Origin: Acidimicrobiia bacterium | Lineage (GTDB): Bacteria; Actinomycetota; Acidimicrobiia; Acidimicrobiales; Aldehydirespiratoraceae | Length of the DNA stretch: 53,365 bases | Reading direction: 5' to 3' | Assembly (NCBI GenBank): GCA_024421085.1 | Contig: JAHQYN010000009.1 | Coordinates: 1 to 53,365 of the forward strand | Part shown: positions 1-8,583 of the stretch, one piece after another | How the letters are laid out: every line of letters starts with the position of its first letter | How positions within the stretch are numbered: position 1 is the first letter of the stretch | Translations under genes and position numbers: made by a program | Notes under the pieces: model-generated | What the model was told of the DNA's origin: nothing | Seen by the model: only the letters and a program-made list of their open reading frames with translations | Database searches by the model: none

Positions 1-892
1 AAGACCAAACGTCAGGAGCTTTTTGTTCAAGACCCGCGGAAGCCGCTTTGAACAGCACATCCTCTGGATAGTCACAGTCGACTCCACCGTCTTCGTTCTT
101 GATACTAGCCTCACAATCGGCATCTATTTCGGGAAGCGGCACGTTCACGAGATTATACTGGGAGACGGCGGCGGTCGGTGTCCACCAATAAAGCAGAATC
201 GGCTCATTGGCCGAGACGCGTGCGTCCAACTCCGCAACTGTAGCTGCTTCCGTACCTGAAAATATGACTTCGAATGGCAGTCCGAGGTTATTGATGATCT
301 GTTCGTCGAATTGTGAATAGGAAGGGTCAGTTCCCAAGAATCGGCCGTTGTCGCCGGTCTCAGTGGTAGCAAAAAGGTCGGCAGCTGCGCTGCTGCTGTA
401 CCCTTCCCACGTTGCCAACTCGGGGTTTTCCTCAACGACATAATCGGGAACGAACCATCCAATTTTCCCGACGGTTCCCAATTCACCGATATTTGTAACT
501 CCGCCGTCGTCAAAGAAAGCTTGCTCAGTTTCAGTAATTCCCGAAGGCCAGATCTCCAAAACGGCATCAAGTTCGCCGTCAGCGAGTCCTATATACATGG
601 CCTCGTTCTCGTCGATATTGATTACGTCAGTGGGATATCCAAGCTCGCTTTCGATGAGTTGACTAGCAACGCTGACATTCAGGTAAGAAGCCGTCCACGG
701 GTTAGTGACCAACACAATCTCTGGTTTGTCCCCGTCGGCGGCGGTGGTCGTTGTGGACTCTTCGTCCATCATCGATTCAGAGTCAGCATCTGAAGCGACG
801 GTGGTTGTGGTTGTCGTTGTTGATGTGGTGTCATCACCACATGCTGCGGCTAGCAGTGCTGTCCCAAGCAGCACGAATAGCAATTTCTTCAT
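1..892 (-). CDS. Glycine betaine/choline-type ABC transporter substrate-binding lipoprotein (partial)
   Basis: The frame is open from an ATG at 892 to the window edge, 297 codons without a stop, so the C-terminus is missing. The N-terminus (MKKLLFVLLGTALLAAACGD) is a lipoprotein signal with lipobox LAAAC, followed by a Thr/Ser/Asp-rich linker of about 35 residues. The mature part begins KPEIVLVTNPWTASYLNVSV and continues with a region rich in aromatic residues (LEIWPSG, LLYWWTPT), as in OpuAC-type betaine/choline-binding proteins that cage quaternary amines. It would sit on the outer face of the membrane and pass ligand to a permease encoded beyond the window. The start at 892 is preferred over the in-frame ATG at 904 because GGAGGG lies just upstream of it. 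Ligand identity is inference. Confidence 0.85.
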   Translation of the reverse strand, partial: MKKLLFVLLGTALLAAACGDDTTSTTTTTTTVASDADSESMMDEESTTTTAADGDKPEIVLVTNPWTASYLNVSVASQLIESELGYPTDVINIDENEAMYIGLADGELDAVLEIWPSGITETEQAFFDDGGVTNIGELGTVGKIGWFVPDYVVEENPELATWEGYSSSAAADLFATTETGDNGRFLGTDPSYSQFDEQIINNLGLPFEVIFSGTEAATVAELDARVSANEPILLYWWTPTAAVSQYNLVNVPLPEIDADCEASIKNEDGGVDCDYPEDVLFKAASAGLEQKAPDVWS

Positions 893-947
893 GGTTCCCT
901 CCATGTTTTTACGTTGCTGCGGTCTGCAGCAGCGTCACTCGCGCCGC

Positions 948-975
948 AGCTTACAGTCTCCGAAGAAGAAGTCAA
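948..975 (-). promoter_or_regulatory. Promoter of the binding-lipoprotein gene
   Basis: Read on the minus strand, TTGACT (975-970) and TAAGCT (953-948) are separated by 16 bases. The predicted leader is about 50 bases and ends in the GGAGGG ribosome-binding site before the ATG at 892. This is one of the few consensus-like -35/-10 pairs in the window. Confidence 0.55.
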
Positions 976-1096
976 TCGTTGGTCGATCCAAGCCGCACGC
1001 TGCGGTTCGTGAGGGGCGATGGCGTCGGCGACGGCTTCCTCCGCAACGATCCGTCTGGTCGGGCGCGCCTGGAACGTCCGACCCTCACCCCAGCGA

Positions 1097-1120
1097 CTCC
1101 GACCTCAAACGCGAAGAGCC
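1097..1120. repeat. Dispersed 24-base element, copy 1
   Basis: The 24 bases here are the exact reverse complement of 9481-9504. The preceding ACCCTCACCCC (1081-1091) also recurs at 9550-9560, beside a diverged second copy of the element. All copies are intergenic. Confidence 0.75.
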
Positions 1121-1230
1121 AGATAACTCTTTGGAGTCACGACGGTGGGACTATGGCGGGACTATGGTGTGGGGCGTGAGGGGCTTGGTCACCAGAGAGT
1201 CTGAGAAGCCGGCAGCGAGTCAGCGACACC

Positions 1231-1689
1231 ATGAGCGCAGTTGATCTCGCCGCGGTCGTGGTCACGGTCGTTTGTCTGGTCGTGGTGGTGATCCTGGTTT
1301 TCGCGGTTCAGGCGCTGGTCGCGACCCTGCGCCAACTGCGTGAGACGATCGATGAGCTGCGTGCCGAGAGCCTCCCCATGTTCGGTGACCTGCGGGCCAC
1401 GGTCACCAAGGCAGGCGACGAACTGGAACGGGTCGATGAGGTCATGGGTCGGGTCGAGCGGGTCGTGGCGACCGCCGACGTCGCCTCGCGGCTGACCCAG
1501 AGGGTCTTGACGCCTCCCCTCATCAAGACCGCGGCCATTGTCAAAGGCGCGAGCAGAGCCACGCTGACGCTGCGCAGGAGCCGTTCCCGCAAGGTGCTCC
1601 CTGCTGGCAGGACGGGTACCGCACACAGCCCGCGCGGCTCGCGGAATTCACGACGCTCGCGTCGGTCACGAAGGTCGAGGGTTCGATGA
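1231..1689 (+). CDS. DUF948-like membrane-anchored coiled-coil protein
   Basis: This is a 152-residue protein with one N-terminal transmembrane segment (about residues 5-30, very Val/Leu-rich), then an amphipathic coiled-coil stretch (LRQLRETIDELRAESLPMFG and onward). It ends in an unusual Arg/Ser-rich tail (SRRSRRSRRSRVR). The layout matches DUF948 proteins, which sit just upstream of alaS in many actinobacteria; their function is unknown. The downstream gene starts inside its stop codon (ATGA at 1686), so the two are translationally coupled. The ATG at 1231 is the first start before the membrane segment. No clear ribosome-binding site is visible. Confidence 0.75.
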   Translation: MSAVDLAAVVVTVVCLVVVVILVFAVQALVATLRQLRETIDELRAESLPMFGDLRATVTKAGDELERVDEVMGRVERVVATADVASRLTQRVLTPPLIKTAAIVKGASRATLTLRRSRSRKVLPAGRTGTAHSPRGSRNSRRSRRSRRSRVR

Positions 1690-1979
1690 AACGCACGTTC
1701 TGGGCCGCAACCGGTTTCACTCTCGGCTTCGGAAGTTCGGTCTACCTTCAGAAGCGGCTCCGCCGCGCGGTTGAGCGTTACAGCCCCGAGCAGGTCCGAC
1801 GAGGCGTCACCGACGTCAGCAGACGAGCCGCGACCAAGACCAGAGACCTGATCTCGGACCTGCGGGAAGCGGCCCAGGATGGCAGCGAGGCGATGCGCCA
1901 GACTGAACACGACCTGCGCTCGGAGTTCGTTGCAGGCCGCGAGGCGCACCGCCACCGCCCCGCACGAATCCGCCACTGA
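1686..1979 (+). CDS. Small DUF6167-like protein
   Basis: This 97-residue protein has a short hydrophobic N-terminus (FWAATGFTLGFGSSVYLQKR) and a basic helical remainder. That fits the small proteins following DUF948 upstream of actinobacterial alaS genes. Its ATG overlaps the stop of the preceding gene by four bases. The C-terminus is rich in Arg and His. Function is unknown; the assignment rests on size, shape and position. Confidence 0.6.
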   Translation: MKRTFWAATGFTLGFGSSVYLQKRLRRAVERYSPEQVRRGVTDVSRRAATKTRDLISDLREAAQDGSEAMRQTEHDLRSEFVAGREAHRHRPARIRH

Positions 1980-2110
1980 CACAACCCGACCCCGCCCCGG
2001 AGTCGCCCCGTCCCGAAACTGCCGACAGGCGAGCACTCCGGAACCCGGCCAAGTGGGATTCTGGCCGACTGGGATAGCGTTGAGTCGACTAGCGCATGGG
2101 CCGATGAGCA

Positions 2111-3509
2111 ATGAGATCAATCACAATTCGCAATTACCGCTGTTTCGGCGATGAGCCGCAGACCGCACGTTTGGCACCGCTCACGTTGCTCATCGGCGAG
2201 AACAGCAGCGGCAAAACCTCTCTGCTGGCGATGGTCCGCGCTCTGTGGGACGTCGCCTACGACCATCGTGTCCCAGACTTCAAGGAAGATCCCTACGACT
2301 TGGGCAGCTTTGAAGAGATCGCGCACCACCGCGGCGCTCGCGGAGGTCGGGCCGAGGTGTTCGAGGCGGGTTTTGAGTCCAACGGCCGGGGCGCGGCGCG
2401 CAGTGGTCGGTCTTCTTCGGGATCGACCCAGGTAACCGTGAAATTCGAATCGCAATGGTCCGCCCCGGTCCCGATCAGCAGGCATCTGGAACGGGGGCTC
2501 TACTGGGTCGATCAAGATCTGCGCAGCAACTACATCGACAATTTCAAGTTCGGCGGCCCCGACGGCGAATGGGAGTACCGCGACCAAAGGGGGGCCAGCG
2601 AACCATCACCGCGTGTCGCTTACGACCGGATCCCGCCGGTCCGCAGCCTTCGGTTCGCCCTCGAGTCACAGTTCAGCCGAGGACCCGATGAGACGCAGGA
2701 GATAGTCCAGATCGGTGACTCTAGGGACTTTACGAGAGAAGACCTCGAGACGCTCGGATCAGAATTGTTCAGGCACGTACCCGGTAGTTTTCCGCCCCGT
2801 CGTCAAACGATGGCGCGTCCATTCGCGAGTGCTCCAGTCAGGTCTCAGCCACAGAGGGTCTACAGTTATGATCTGGCCGTGGCCGACTCCCTCGGTGACA
2901 ACACTCCGAGTTTCTTGGCACAGCTCGCACTCAGGAAGCCTGATGCCTGGAAGGCTCTGAAGGAAGGGCTTGAGAGCTTCGGCAGAGAATCCCGTCTGTT
3001 CGACGAAGTGCGGGTTCGACACCTCGGAAAGACGGATGCCGATCCGGCAGGTGCGGAAGTTCAGCAACAACGTCAAGGGTCCGTTCCGGAACTTGGTCGA
3101 TGTCGGTTACGGAATAAGCCAGGTCCTGCCCTTCGTCACCGAGTTGCTGAAAGTCGATGGACCAACGACGCTGCTCTTGCAGCAGCCGGAGGTTCATCTG
3201 CATCCGAGTGCCCAAGCAGCGGTCGGGTCCCTTTTCTGCGATGTCGCGGCAAGTTCAACTTCGCACAAGCCCAGGCAGTTGATTGTTGAGACTCACAGCG
3301 ACTTCATAATCGACAGAGTGCGCATGGCTGTTGCCGACGAGACTCATCCGCTCAGACCCGCCGATGTCGCCCTAGTCTACTTCGAGAGGCGCGGCCTCGA
3401 TGTTGCACTCCACTCGATCTCCATCGACGAGGCCGGGAACGTCGCTGGAGCCCCCCAGGGTTACCGGCGGTTCTTCCTCGACGAACTTCAGCGATCCGTC
3501 GGATTCTGA
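2111..3509 (+). pseudogene. RecF/OLD-like AAA ATPase (DUF3696 type), frameshifted
   Basis: Two overlapping frames together encode one ATPase. The first (from ATG 2111) has an N-terminal MRSITIRNYRCFG and a Walker A at GENSSGKTS (about residues 29-37). The second carries the C-terminal half with NLVDVGYGISQVLP, LLLQQPEVHLHPSAQ (Walker B region), IVETHSDFIIDRVR and a C-terminal FLDEL segment. The shift falls near 3043-3050, where the first frame leaves the family pattern after GKTDADP and the second enters it at RQVRKF. The Walker B reads QQPE, where the family usually has an acidic residue (EQPE or DEPE). The family acts in DNA repair or defence-type ATPases. Its position between conserved alaS neighbours suggests insertion. 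It is either a decaying gene or a sequencing error. Confidence 0.75.
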
Positions 3510-3569
3510 ACAGTGTGCACAATCATTGACGTGAACGTCGGCGGGCGGCAGGTGCCGGGGTAGCGGCGA

Positions 3570-3575
3570 TAGACT
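3570..3575 (+). promoter_or_regulatory. -10 box for leaderless alaS
   Basis: TAGACT ends seven bases before the GTG start at 3583, and no Shine-Dalgarno sequence fits in the gap. Transcription from this box would begin at or next to the start codon. Confidence 0.5.
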
Positions 3576-3582
3576 CGGTTGG

Positions 3583-6177
3583 GTGCAAGCCAACGAAGTT
3601 CGCCGTGCCTTCGCCTCCTTCTTCGCGGAGCGCGGGCACAGTCGCCAACCGTCGGCGAGCCTGATTCCCCACGACCCGACGCTGCTGTTCACAGTGGCCG
3701 GAATGGTCCCCTTCAAGACGTACTTCACCGGGGAGCAGGCCGCACCCTTCGACCGCGCGGTGACCGTCCAGAAGTGCGTGCGCGCAGGCGGAAAGCACAA
3801 CGACCTCGATGAGATCGGGCGCACCAGTCGCCATCTCACCTTCTTCGAGATGATGGGAAATTTCAGTTTCGGCGACTATTTCAAGTCCGAAGCGATCGCC
3901 TGGGCCTGGGAGTTCGTCGTCGACGTGCTGGGCCTGGACCCGCAACGCCTGTGGGTTACCGTGCATCTCAGCGATGACGAGGCCGCAGCCATCTGGACAG
4001 ACGAGGTGGGAATCCCGCCCGAACGGCTGCAACGCCTCGACGAGGACAACTACTGGAAGATGGGGGCGACCGGTCCCTGCGGCCCGTGTTCGGAGATCTT
4101 CTGGGACAAGGGCCCCCAATACGGCGACGCCGGCGGCCCCGAACACGGCGGCGAGGACCGCTACATCGAGATCTGGAATCTCGTCTTCATGCAGTTCGAT
4201 CAGCAGAGCGACGGTTCCAAGGTCCCCCTCCCGAAACCGTCGATCGACACCGGGATGGGTCTGGAACGCACCGTCTCGGTGCTCCAGGGGGTCGACTCGG
4301 TCTGGGAGACCGACGAACTTCGTTCCTTGCTGCGGCTTGCCGCCCAACTGACCGGCGTCGATGCGTCCCGAGCGACAGAGGAACAACTGGTTTCGCTGAG
4401 GATTCTGGCCGACCATGCCCGAAGCACGGCGATGCTGGTCAGCGATGGGGTCTTCCCGTCGAACGAGGCCCGCGGCTACGTGTTGCGCCGGATCCTCCGC
4501 CGGGCGGTACGCCACTCCTACATTCTCGGCGTCGAGCACGCCGACAGCGCCGACGCCACAGTGATGGGCGCGATGGTCAACCGAGTGGTGGAGGTCATGG
4601 GTGCGGACTATCCCGACCTGGTCAAGAACCGGCAGTTCGTCAGGGACGTGATCGACCGCGAGGAGCGCCGATTCCGCGAGACTCTGCGGACCGGGCAGGC
4701 CATCCTCGACGCCGAACTGGCCAAGCTGAAGGGCGAGGGCCCCGCTGCCGAGCCACTGCCCGGAACCATCGCCTTCCTGCTGCACGACACCTACGGGTTC
4801 CCGGTCGAGCTCACCGAGGAGATCACCAGCGAGCGCGGCATCGCCGTCGATTCAGAGGGATTCCGCGCAGCCATGGCCGAGCAGCAGCAACGGGCCAAGG
4901 ATGCCCGCACTGAAGCGCAAGCGCACGACACGACGACGCTCGTGCAGCTCGTCGAGCAATTCGGTGAGACCGAGTTCACGGGCCGCGGCGAGGTTGAGTC
5001 GGTCGCAGAGATCATCCATGTCGACGACGAGGTCGTGGTGCTCGACCGCACGCCGTTCTACGCCGAGTCTGGTGGTCAGATCGGCGACACCGGAACGATC
5101 CGCACCGAAACCTCCGAGATAGCCGTCAAAGACACGCGCTACGGCGTCCCGGGACTCATAGTGCATGCAATCGAGTCGGTCGAGGGCGAGGCGGCGGCGG
5201 GTCAGACTGCCAAAGCAACCATAGACAACGACCGGCGCGAGTTGATCCGCCGCAACCACACGGCCACCCACCTGCTCCACGCGGCATTGCGGACAGTTGT
5301 CGGTGAACACGTGAAGCAGCAGGGTTCCTATGTGGGGCCAGACCGGCTCCGCTTTGACTTCAGCCACTACCAGGCGCTGGCCGACAGCGAGATCACCGAG
5401 ATCGAGGACTTCGTGAATGCCGAGGTGCTCGCCAACCCCGCCTGCCGACATTTCGAGACCACGATGGACGAGGCTCAACGGCTCGGAGCCATCGCCTTCT
5501 TCGGCGACAAGTACGGCGACGTGGTGCGCGTGCTCGAGGCCGGCCCCCATTCGACTGAACTCTGTGGCGGCACACATGTGCGCGCGCTGGGAGACATCGG
5601 ACCGGTGCGGATCATCTCGGAGTCGTCGATCGGCAGCAACATCCGCCGCGTCGAGGCGCTGACCGGCCAAGCGACGATCGACTCGTTCCGTTCCGTTGAC
5701 CGCAGCGCAACCGAGGCTGCCAGGGCTCTCAGCGTTCCCGCCAATGACCTGCTCGGCGGTGTTGAGCGACTCAACTCCGAAGCCAAGGCTCTGCGTCAGC
5801 AGGTCGCCGCGCTCCGCAGGCAGTTGGCGATCGGTGAAGCGCCTGCGCTGGCACAGGAGGCGGTCGACGCGGTGGTGGTGGCGCGGGTGGACGGGCTGGA
5901 CCGCAACGGTCTTCGTGATCTCGCCCTGTCGGTTCGCGATCACGACGGAGTAGACGCCGTGGTGCTCGGCACCGAACTCGACCGCGGGGGCGTGGCGTTG
6001 GTCGCCGCGGTCGACCCTGACAGCGTCTTCAACGCCGGCGTGCTCATCGAAGACGCCAAGAAGACGGTCGGCGGGGGAGGCAGACCCGCAGATGAGATAG
6101 CCGTGGCCGGGGGCTCCAGAGCCGAGGCGCTCGACGACGCGCTCGACGAGGTCCGCGCCGCCGCGCGCCGCCGATGA
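3583..6177 (+). CDS. alaS: Alanine-tRNA ligase
   Basis: It charges tRNA-Ala with alanine and edits misacylated Ser or Gly. The 864-residue protein has the usual domain order: a class II catalytic core with LLFTVAGMVPFKTYF, a tRNA-recognition helical region, the editing domain with zinc ligands HTATH (about 557-561) and CGGTH (about 661), a coiled coil, and a C-Ala domain ending near VGGGGRPDE-like residues (TVGGGGRPADEIAVAGG). The length is normal for the family. GTG at 3583 is the only start that keeps the conserved N-terminus (QANEVRRAFASFFAERGH), and a -10 box lies seven bases upstream, so the mRNA is probably leaderless. The stop codon overlaps an ATG that opens a chain of mini-ORFs leading to ruvX. 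Confidence 0.97.
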   Translation: MQANEVRRAFASFFAERGHSRQPSASLIPHDPTLLFTVAGMVPFKTYFTGEQAAPFDRAVTVQKCVRAGGKHNDLDEIGRTSRHLTFFEMMGNFSFGDYFKSEAIAWAWEFVVDVLGLDPQRLWVTVHLSDDEAAAIWTDEVGIPPERLQRLDEDNYWKMGATGPCGPCSEIFWDKGPQYGDAGGPEHGGEDRYIEIWNLVFMQFDQQSDGSKVPLPKPSIDTGMGLERTVSVLQGVDSVWETDELRSLLRLAAQLTGVDASRATEEQLVSLRILADHARSTAMLVSDGVFPSNEARGYVLRRILRRAVRHSYILGVEHADSADATVMGAMVNRVVEVMGADYPDLVKNRQFVRDVIDREERRFRETLRTGQAILDAELAKLKGEGPAAEPLPGTIAFLLHDTYGFPVELTEEITSERGIAVDSEGFRAAMAEQQQRAKDARTEAQAHDTTTLVQLVEQFGETEFTGRGEVESVAEIIHVDDEVVVLDRTPFYAESGGQIGDTGTIRTETSEIAVKDTRYGVPGLIVHAIESVEGEAAAGQTAKATIDNDRRELIRRNHTATHLLHAALRTVVGEHVKQQGSYVGPDRLRFDFSHYQALADSEITEIEDFVNAEVLANPACRHFETTMDEAQRLGAIAFFGDKYGDVVRVLEAGPHSTELCGGTHVRALGDIGPVRIISESSIGSNIRRVEALTGQATIDSFRSVDRSATEAARALSVPANDLLGGVERLNSEAKALRQQVAALRRQLAIGEAPALAQEAVDAVVVARVDGLDRNGLRDLALSVRDHDGVDAVVLGTELDRGGVALVAAVDPDSVFNAGVLIEDAKKTVGGGGRPADEIAVAGGSRAEALDDALDEVRAAARRR

Positions 6178-6333
6178 ACGCGGCCAATGATTGTGGCCAC
6201 TGAGATGCGGGCCATTGACGTGCGGGTCACTGACGTGCGGCCCAATGACTGTGGCGACTGACGTGCGGGTCACTGACGTGCGTGACGTGCGGGCTATTGA
6301 CGTGCGAGCCCACTGAGATGCGGGCTGACTGAG
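6174..6333 (+). repeat. Degenerate 15-base repeat array tiled by four mini-ORFs (alaS-ruvX junction)
   Basis: The gap is built from a degenerate 15-base unit of the form (A/G)TGCGGGYYA(C/T)TGA(C/G), which resembles the first codons of ruvX (ATG CGG GCC ATC). It reads as four consecutive small ORFs: 6174-6203 (9 residues), 6205-6261 (18), 6263-6316 (17, GTG start) and 6318-6332 (4). The first starts within the alaS stop codon. Each stop is followed after exactly one base by the next start (TGA-N-RTG), and the last TGA is followed after one base by the ruvX ATG at 6334. Whether they are translated is inference. Confidence 0.7.
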
Positions 6334-6756
6334 ATGCGGGCCATCGGGATCGACCTCGGCACCAAGAGGATCGGTGTGGCCGTGTGTGACTCGAAAGGGT
6401 CGCTGGCGACGCCGATCGAGGTGGTGAAACGGCAGGGAGACCGCCGCCGCGAACACCGCGAACTGGCGGGCCTGGCGAGCGAGTGGGAAGCGGAGGTCGT
6501 CGTGGTGGGCGTGCCGTACAACATGGACGGGTCGCTCGGGGAGGCGGCCAAGAAGTGTCTGCGCGAGGCGGTCGCACTCGGCGAAGCGCTCGGCCTTGAG
6601 GTAGTGCCCTACGATGAACGCCTGACCACGGTGACTGCGGAGCGGTGCCTCATGCACCAGGAGATGAAGGCCGAAGCCCGCCGCCGCGTGGTTGACAAGG
6701 TCGCCGCGGCAGTGCTGCTACAGTCGTGGCTCGACGCCGGAATGCCCCGTGCCTGA
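6334..6756 (+). CDS. ruvX: Putative pre-16S rRNA nuclease / Holliday junction resolvase-like RuvX (YqgF)
   Basis: It is a small RNase H-fold nuclease. In Escherichia coli YqgF acts on the 5' end of pre-16S rRNA; a Holliday-junction role has also been proposed. The 140-residue protein shows the fold's acidic residues in order: GIDLGTKRIGVAVCD at the N-terminus, VVGVPYNMDGS in the middle, DERLTT, and DKVAAAVLLQSWLD at the C-terminus. The position between alaS and mltG is the standard actinobacterial one. The ATG at 6334 is chosen because GIDLG must be preserved. No ribosome-binding site is visible; the preceding mini-ORFs could deliver ribosomes. Its end overlaps the mltG GTG. Confidence 0.95.
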   Translation: MRAIGIDLGTKRIGVAVCDSKGSLATPIEVVKRQGDRRREHRELAGLASEWEAEVVVVGVPYNMDGSLGEAAKKCLREAVALGEALGLEVVPYDERLTTVTAERCLMHQEMKAEARRRVVDKVAAAVLLQSWLDAGMPRA

Positions 6757-8476
6757 CGAAGCCCCGCGCCGAGTCCGCTCCGGCTGGCTTGCCTTCCTGT
6801 TGGGCTGGGCTGAGAAGGACCCCGACCAACCGCCCCCTCTAGACCGTGTGCAGCAGGATCGTGCCCCGACAGGTGCGGCGATTCCGAACCGCGGTGATGA
6901 ATCGCGTGTCTCGGAGCCTGCCGTCGCCACGGTCTGGGCTGATCCGCACGGGGTTGATCCGGTCGCGGTTGATCCGGTCGGGGCTGATTCGGTCGGGCTC
7001 GACCCGGCGCCCCACGGGACCCACGACGGACCGGGAGTGCCCGACGAAAGCCGAGTGCCCGACGAAAGCCGAGCGGTGCCGGTCGCGCTGCCTGATTATG
7101 AGGCGCTGCCTGATTACGAGGTGCCGCCTGATTATGAGGTGCTGCCTGATTACGAGGTGCCGCCTGATTATGAGGTGCTGCCTGATTTTCTAGCGCTGCC
7201 TGATTATGAGGCGCCGCCTGGAGCGCTGATCGCGGCGGGGACCGACGAGCACGGCACGGCGTACGTGCTCGAGGATGAACCCGACGCCGATCCCCTGGTG
7301 GATCCCCGTTACGACGCTGAGGATCGGAACTGGGTCCGTTACAGGAGTCACTGGGGCGGGTTCCTGCGCCTGCTGGGCGTTGCGGTGATCATCTTCTTGG
7401 TGCTGACGACGATCCGCGGGCGAATCTACGGCTGGATCGACGAGCAGATCGTTCCGCAGGGACCTATCGGCGAACCCGTGATCTTCACGGTCCGAAACGG
7501 TGAGGCCGTCAACCAGATCGCCACCAATCTCGACAATGCCGGCGTTATCGGCAACGCCACCGTCTTTCGCTACTGGCTTCGCTGCGACGGCCCCGAGGGC
7601 GGTAAGATCACCGTCTCGGGCTTCCTGCGGTGCGATGCCGACTCCTCGTTCGAGGCAGGCGAGTACGCACTCTTTGAGAACATGCCCTACGTAGATGTTA
7701 ACAACATCTTGAACCTTGGACCGACTCCCGAGGTGATTTACAACTTCACGATCCCGGAGGGGCTGAGGGTCGCCGAGACTATCGACCTGATGGCCGCACA
7801 GAACCCCCAGTTCGACCGTGACGAGATCGTCGCCGCGCTCAACAACCCGGCGTACGTGTCGAGGTTCCTGCCAGAAGACGTCGGTCAGTTCTCGTGGTTC
7901 GAGGGTCTGCTCTTTCCCGCCACCTACGACGTTGCCGAAGACGACCTGCGCGATGAGGCCAGGTTCATCCAGCGAATGAGCAACACCTTCGACGAGCGTT
8001 TCAGCGCCCTGCTCAACGACGTGGGCAGAGATCCGGTAATCGATGAGCTTGCGTTGACCGACTATCAGGTCATTACCGTCGCGTCGTTGATTGAAGAGGA
8101 GGCCAGGGTTGCCGTCGACCGTCCGCAGATGGCGAGGGTCATCTACAACCGCCTGTTGCGGGGCGAACGGCTGGATATCGACGCCAGCGTCTACTACGCG
8201 CTCAACAAGTCCTTCACCGAGGGTCTGACCCGCTCGGACCTGGATGTTGACTCGCCTTACAACACGCGTCTCAACCCGGGGATTCCGCCGACCCCGATAG
8301 CCGCTCCGGGTGAGGCGGCGTTGCGAGCGGCGCTGCAGCCCGACCCCGATCCCGACCTGTTGTTTTGGGTTCGCACCGACCACGGCGGTGTGGACGGTGC
8401 CCATACGTTCACCACCAACCTCGACGACCACAACGCGGCAGTTGAAGTGTGTAGTTCACTCGGGTACTGCGAATGA
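6749..8476 (+). CDS. mltG: Endolytic murein transglycosylase MltG with repeat-rich cytoplasmic tail
   Basis: MltG cuts nascent glycan strands at the membrane and so terminates glycan chain growth. The 575-residue protein has one transmembrane helix (about residues 203-226, LLGVAVIIFLVLTTIRG), a LysM-like region, and a YceG domain with the catalytic Glu in ASLIEEEA (about 448) and the signature SPYNTRLNPGIPPTPIA. The first 200 residues are cytoplasmic and of low complexity: VDPVA-type 5-residue repeats, VPDESR twice, and seven copies of a 6-residue ALPDYE unit. Such an acidic N-terminal tail occurs in other actinobacterial MltG proteins, but the clean tandem repeats here look recent. GTG 6749 overlaps the ruvX stop. 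The repeat VPDES/LPDYE resembles the first residues of the protein itself (VPDEA). Confidence 0.93.
   Translation: MPDEAPRRVRSGWLAFLLGWAEKDPDQPPPLDRVQQDRAPTGAAIPNRGDESRVSEPAVATVWADPHGVDPVAVDPVGADSVGLDPAPHGTHDGPGVPDESRVPDESRAVPVALPDYEALPDYEVPPDYEVLPDYEVPPDYEVLPDFLALPDYEAPPGALIAAGTDEHGTAYVLEDEPDADPLVDPRYDAEDRNWVRYRSHWGGFLRLLGVAVIIFLVLTTIRGRIYGWIDEQIVPQGPIGEPVIFTVRNGEAVNQIATNLDNAGVIGNATVFRYWLRCDGPEGGKITVSGFLRCDADSSFEAGEYALFENMPYVDVNNILNLGPTPEVIYNFTIPEGLRVAETIDLMAAQNPQFDRDEIVAALNNPAYVSRFLPEDVGQFSWFEGLLFPATYDVAEDDLRDEARFIQRMSNTFDERFSALLNDVGRDPVIDELALTDYQVITVASLIEEEARVAVDRPQMARVIYNRLLRGERLDIDASVYYALNKSFTEGLTRSDLDVDSPYNTRLNPGIPPTPIAAPGEAALRAALQPDPDPDLLFWVRTDHGGVDGAHTFTTNLDDHNAAVEVCSSLGYCE
7085..7210 (+). 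repeat. In-frame 18-base tandem repeat in mltG (7 copies)
   Basis: Seven consecutive 18-base units near GCGCTGCCTGATTATGAG encode ALPDYE/VPPDYE/VLPDYE. They lie in the cytoplasmic tail. A related 15-base repeat (VDPVA type) lies just upstream at about 6954-7013, and an 18-base duplication (VPDESR) at about 7037-7072. Confidence 0.9.
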
Positions 8477-8583
8477 GCCCTGTGCCGCCGATGAGCCCGG
8501 TGCCGCCGATGAGCCCGGTGCCGCCGATGAGCCCGGTGCCGCCGATGAGCCGGTGCTGCCGACGGGTCCGGTGCCGCCGATGA
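8473..8583 (+). CDS. Mini-ORF made of start-codon repeats (mltG-aroE junction)
   Basis: A 36-residue ORF starts with an ATG that overlaps the mltG stop (ATGA at 8473-8476). Its TGA at 8581-8583 overlaps the aroE ATG at 8580. It consists of four perfect 18-base repeats (MSPVPP) followed by a copy that lacks one base, so the frame changes to arginine-rich codons before the stop. Each repeat begins with ATG and resembles the aroE start (ATGAGACCGGTG). I infer a leader that keeps translation coupled across the insertion. No protein function is suggested. Confidence 0.5.
   Translation: MSPVPPMSPVPPMSPVPPMSPVPPMSRCCRRVRCRR

Larger units (their letters stand above)
893..1230. other. Intergenic region with dispersed repeat
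   Basis: These 338 bases separate two divergent genes. They hold the minus-strand promoter at 948-975 and one copy of a dispersed 24-base element at 1097-1120, whose exact reverse complement lies at 9481-9504. A short direct repeat (GGGACTATGG, two copies) lies near 1148-1167. I see no conserved small ORF or RNA gene. Confidence 0.5.

Noticed and set aside
3049-3100. Programmed frameshift in the ATPase gene
   Set aside because: I found no slippery heptamer or clear downstream structure, so mutation or sequencing error is simpler.
6178-6333. CRISPR-like array before ruvX
   Set aside because: The units are contiguous and about 15 bases long, with no unique spacers; they read as mini-ORFs.
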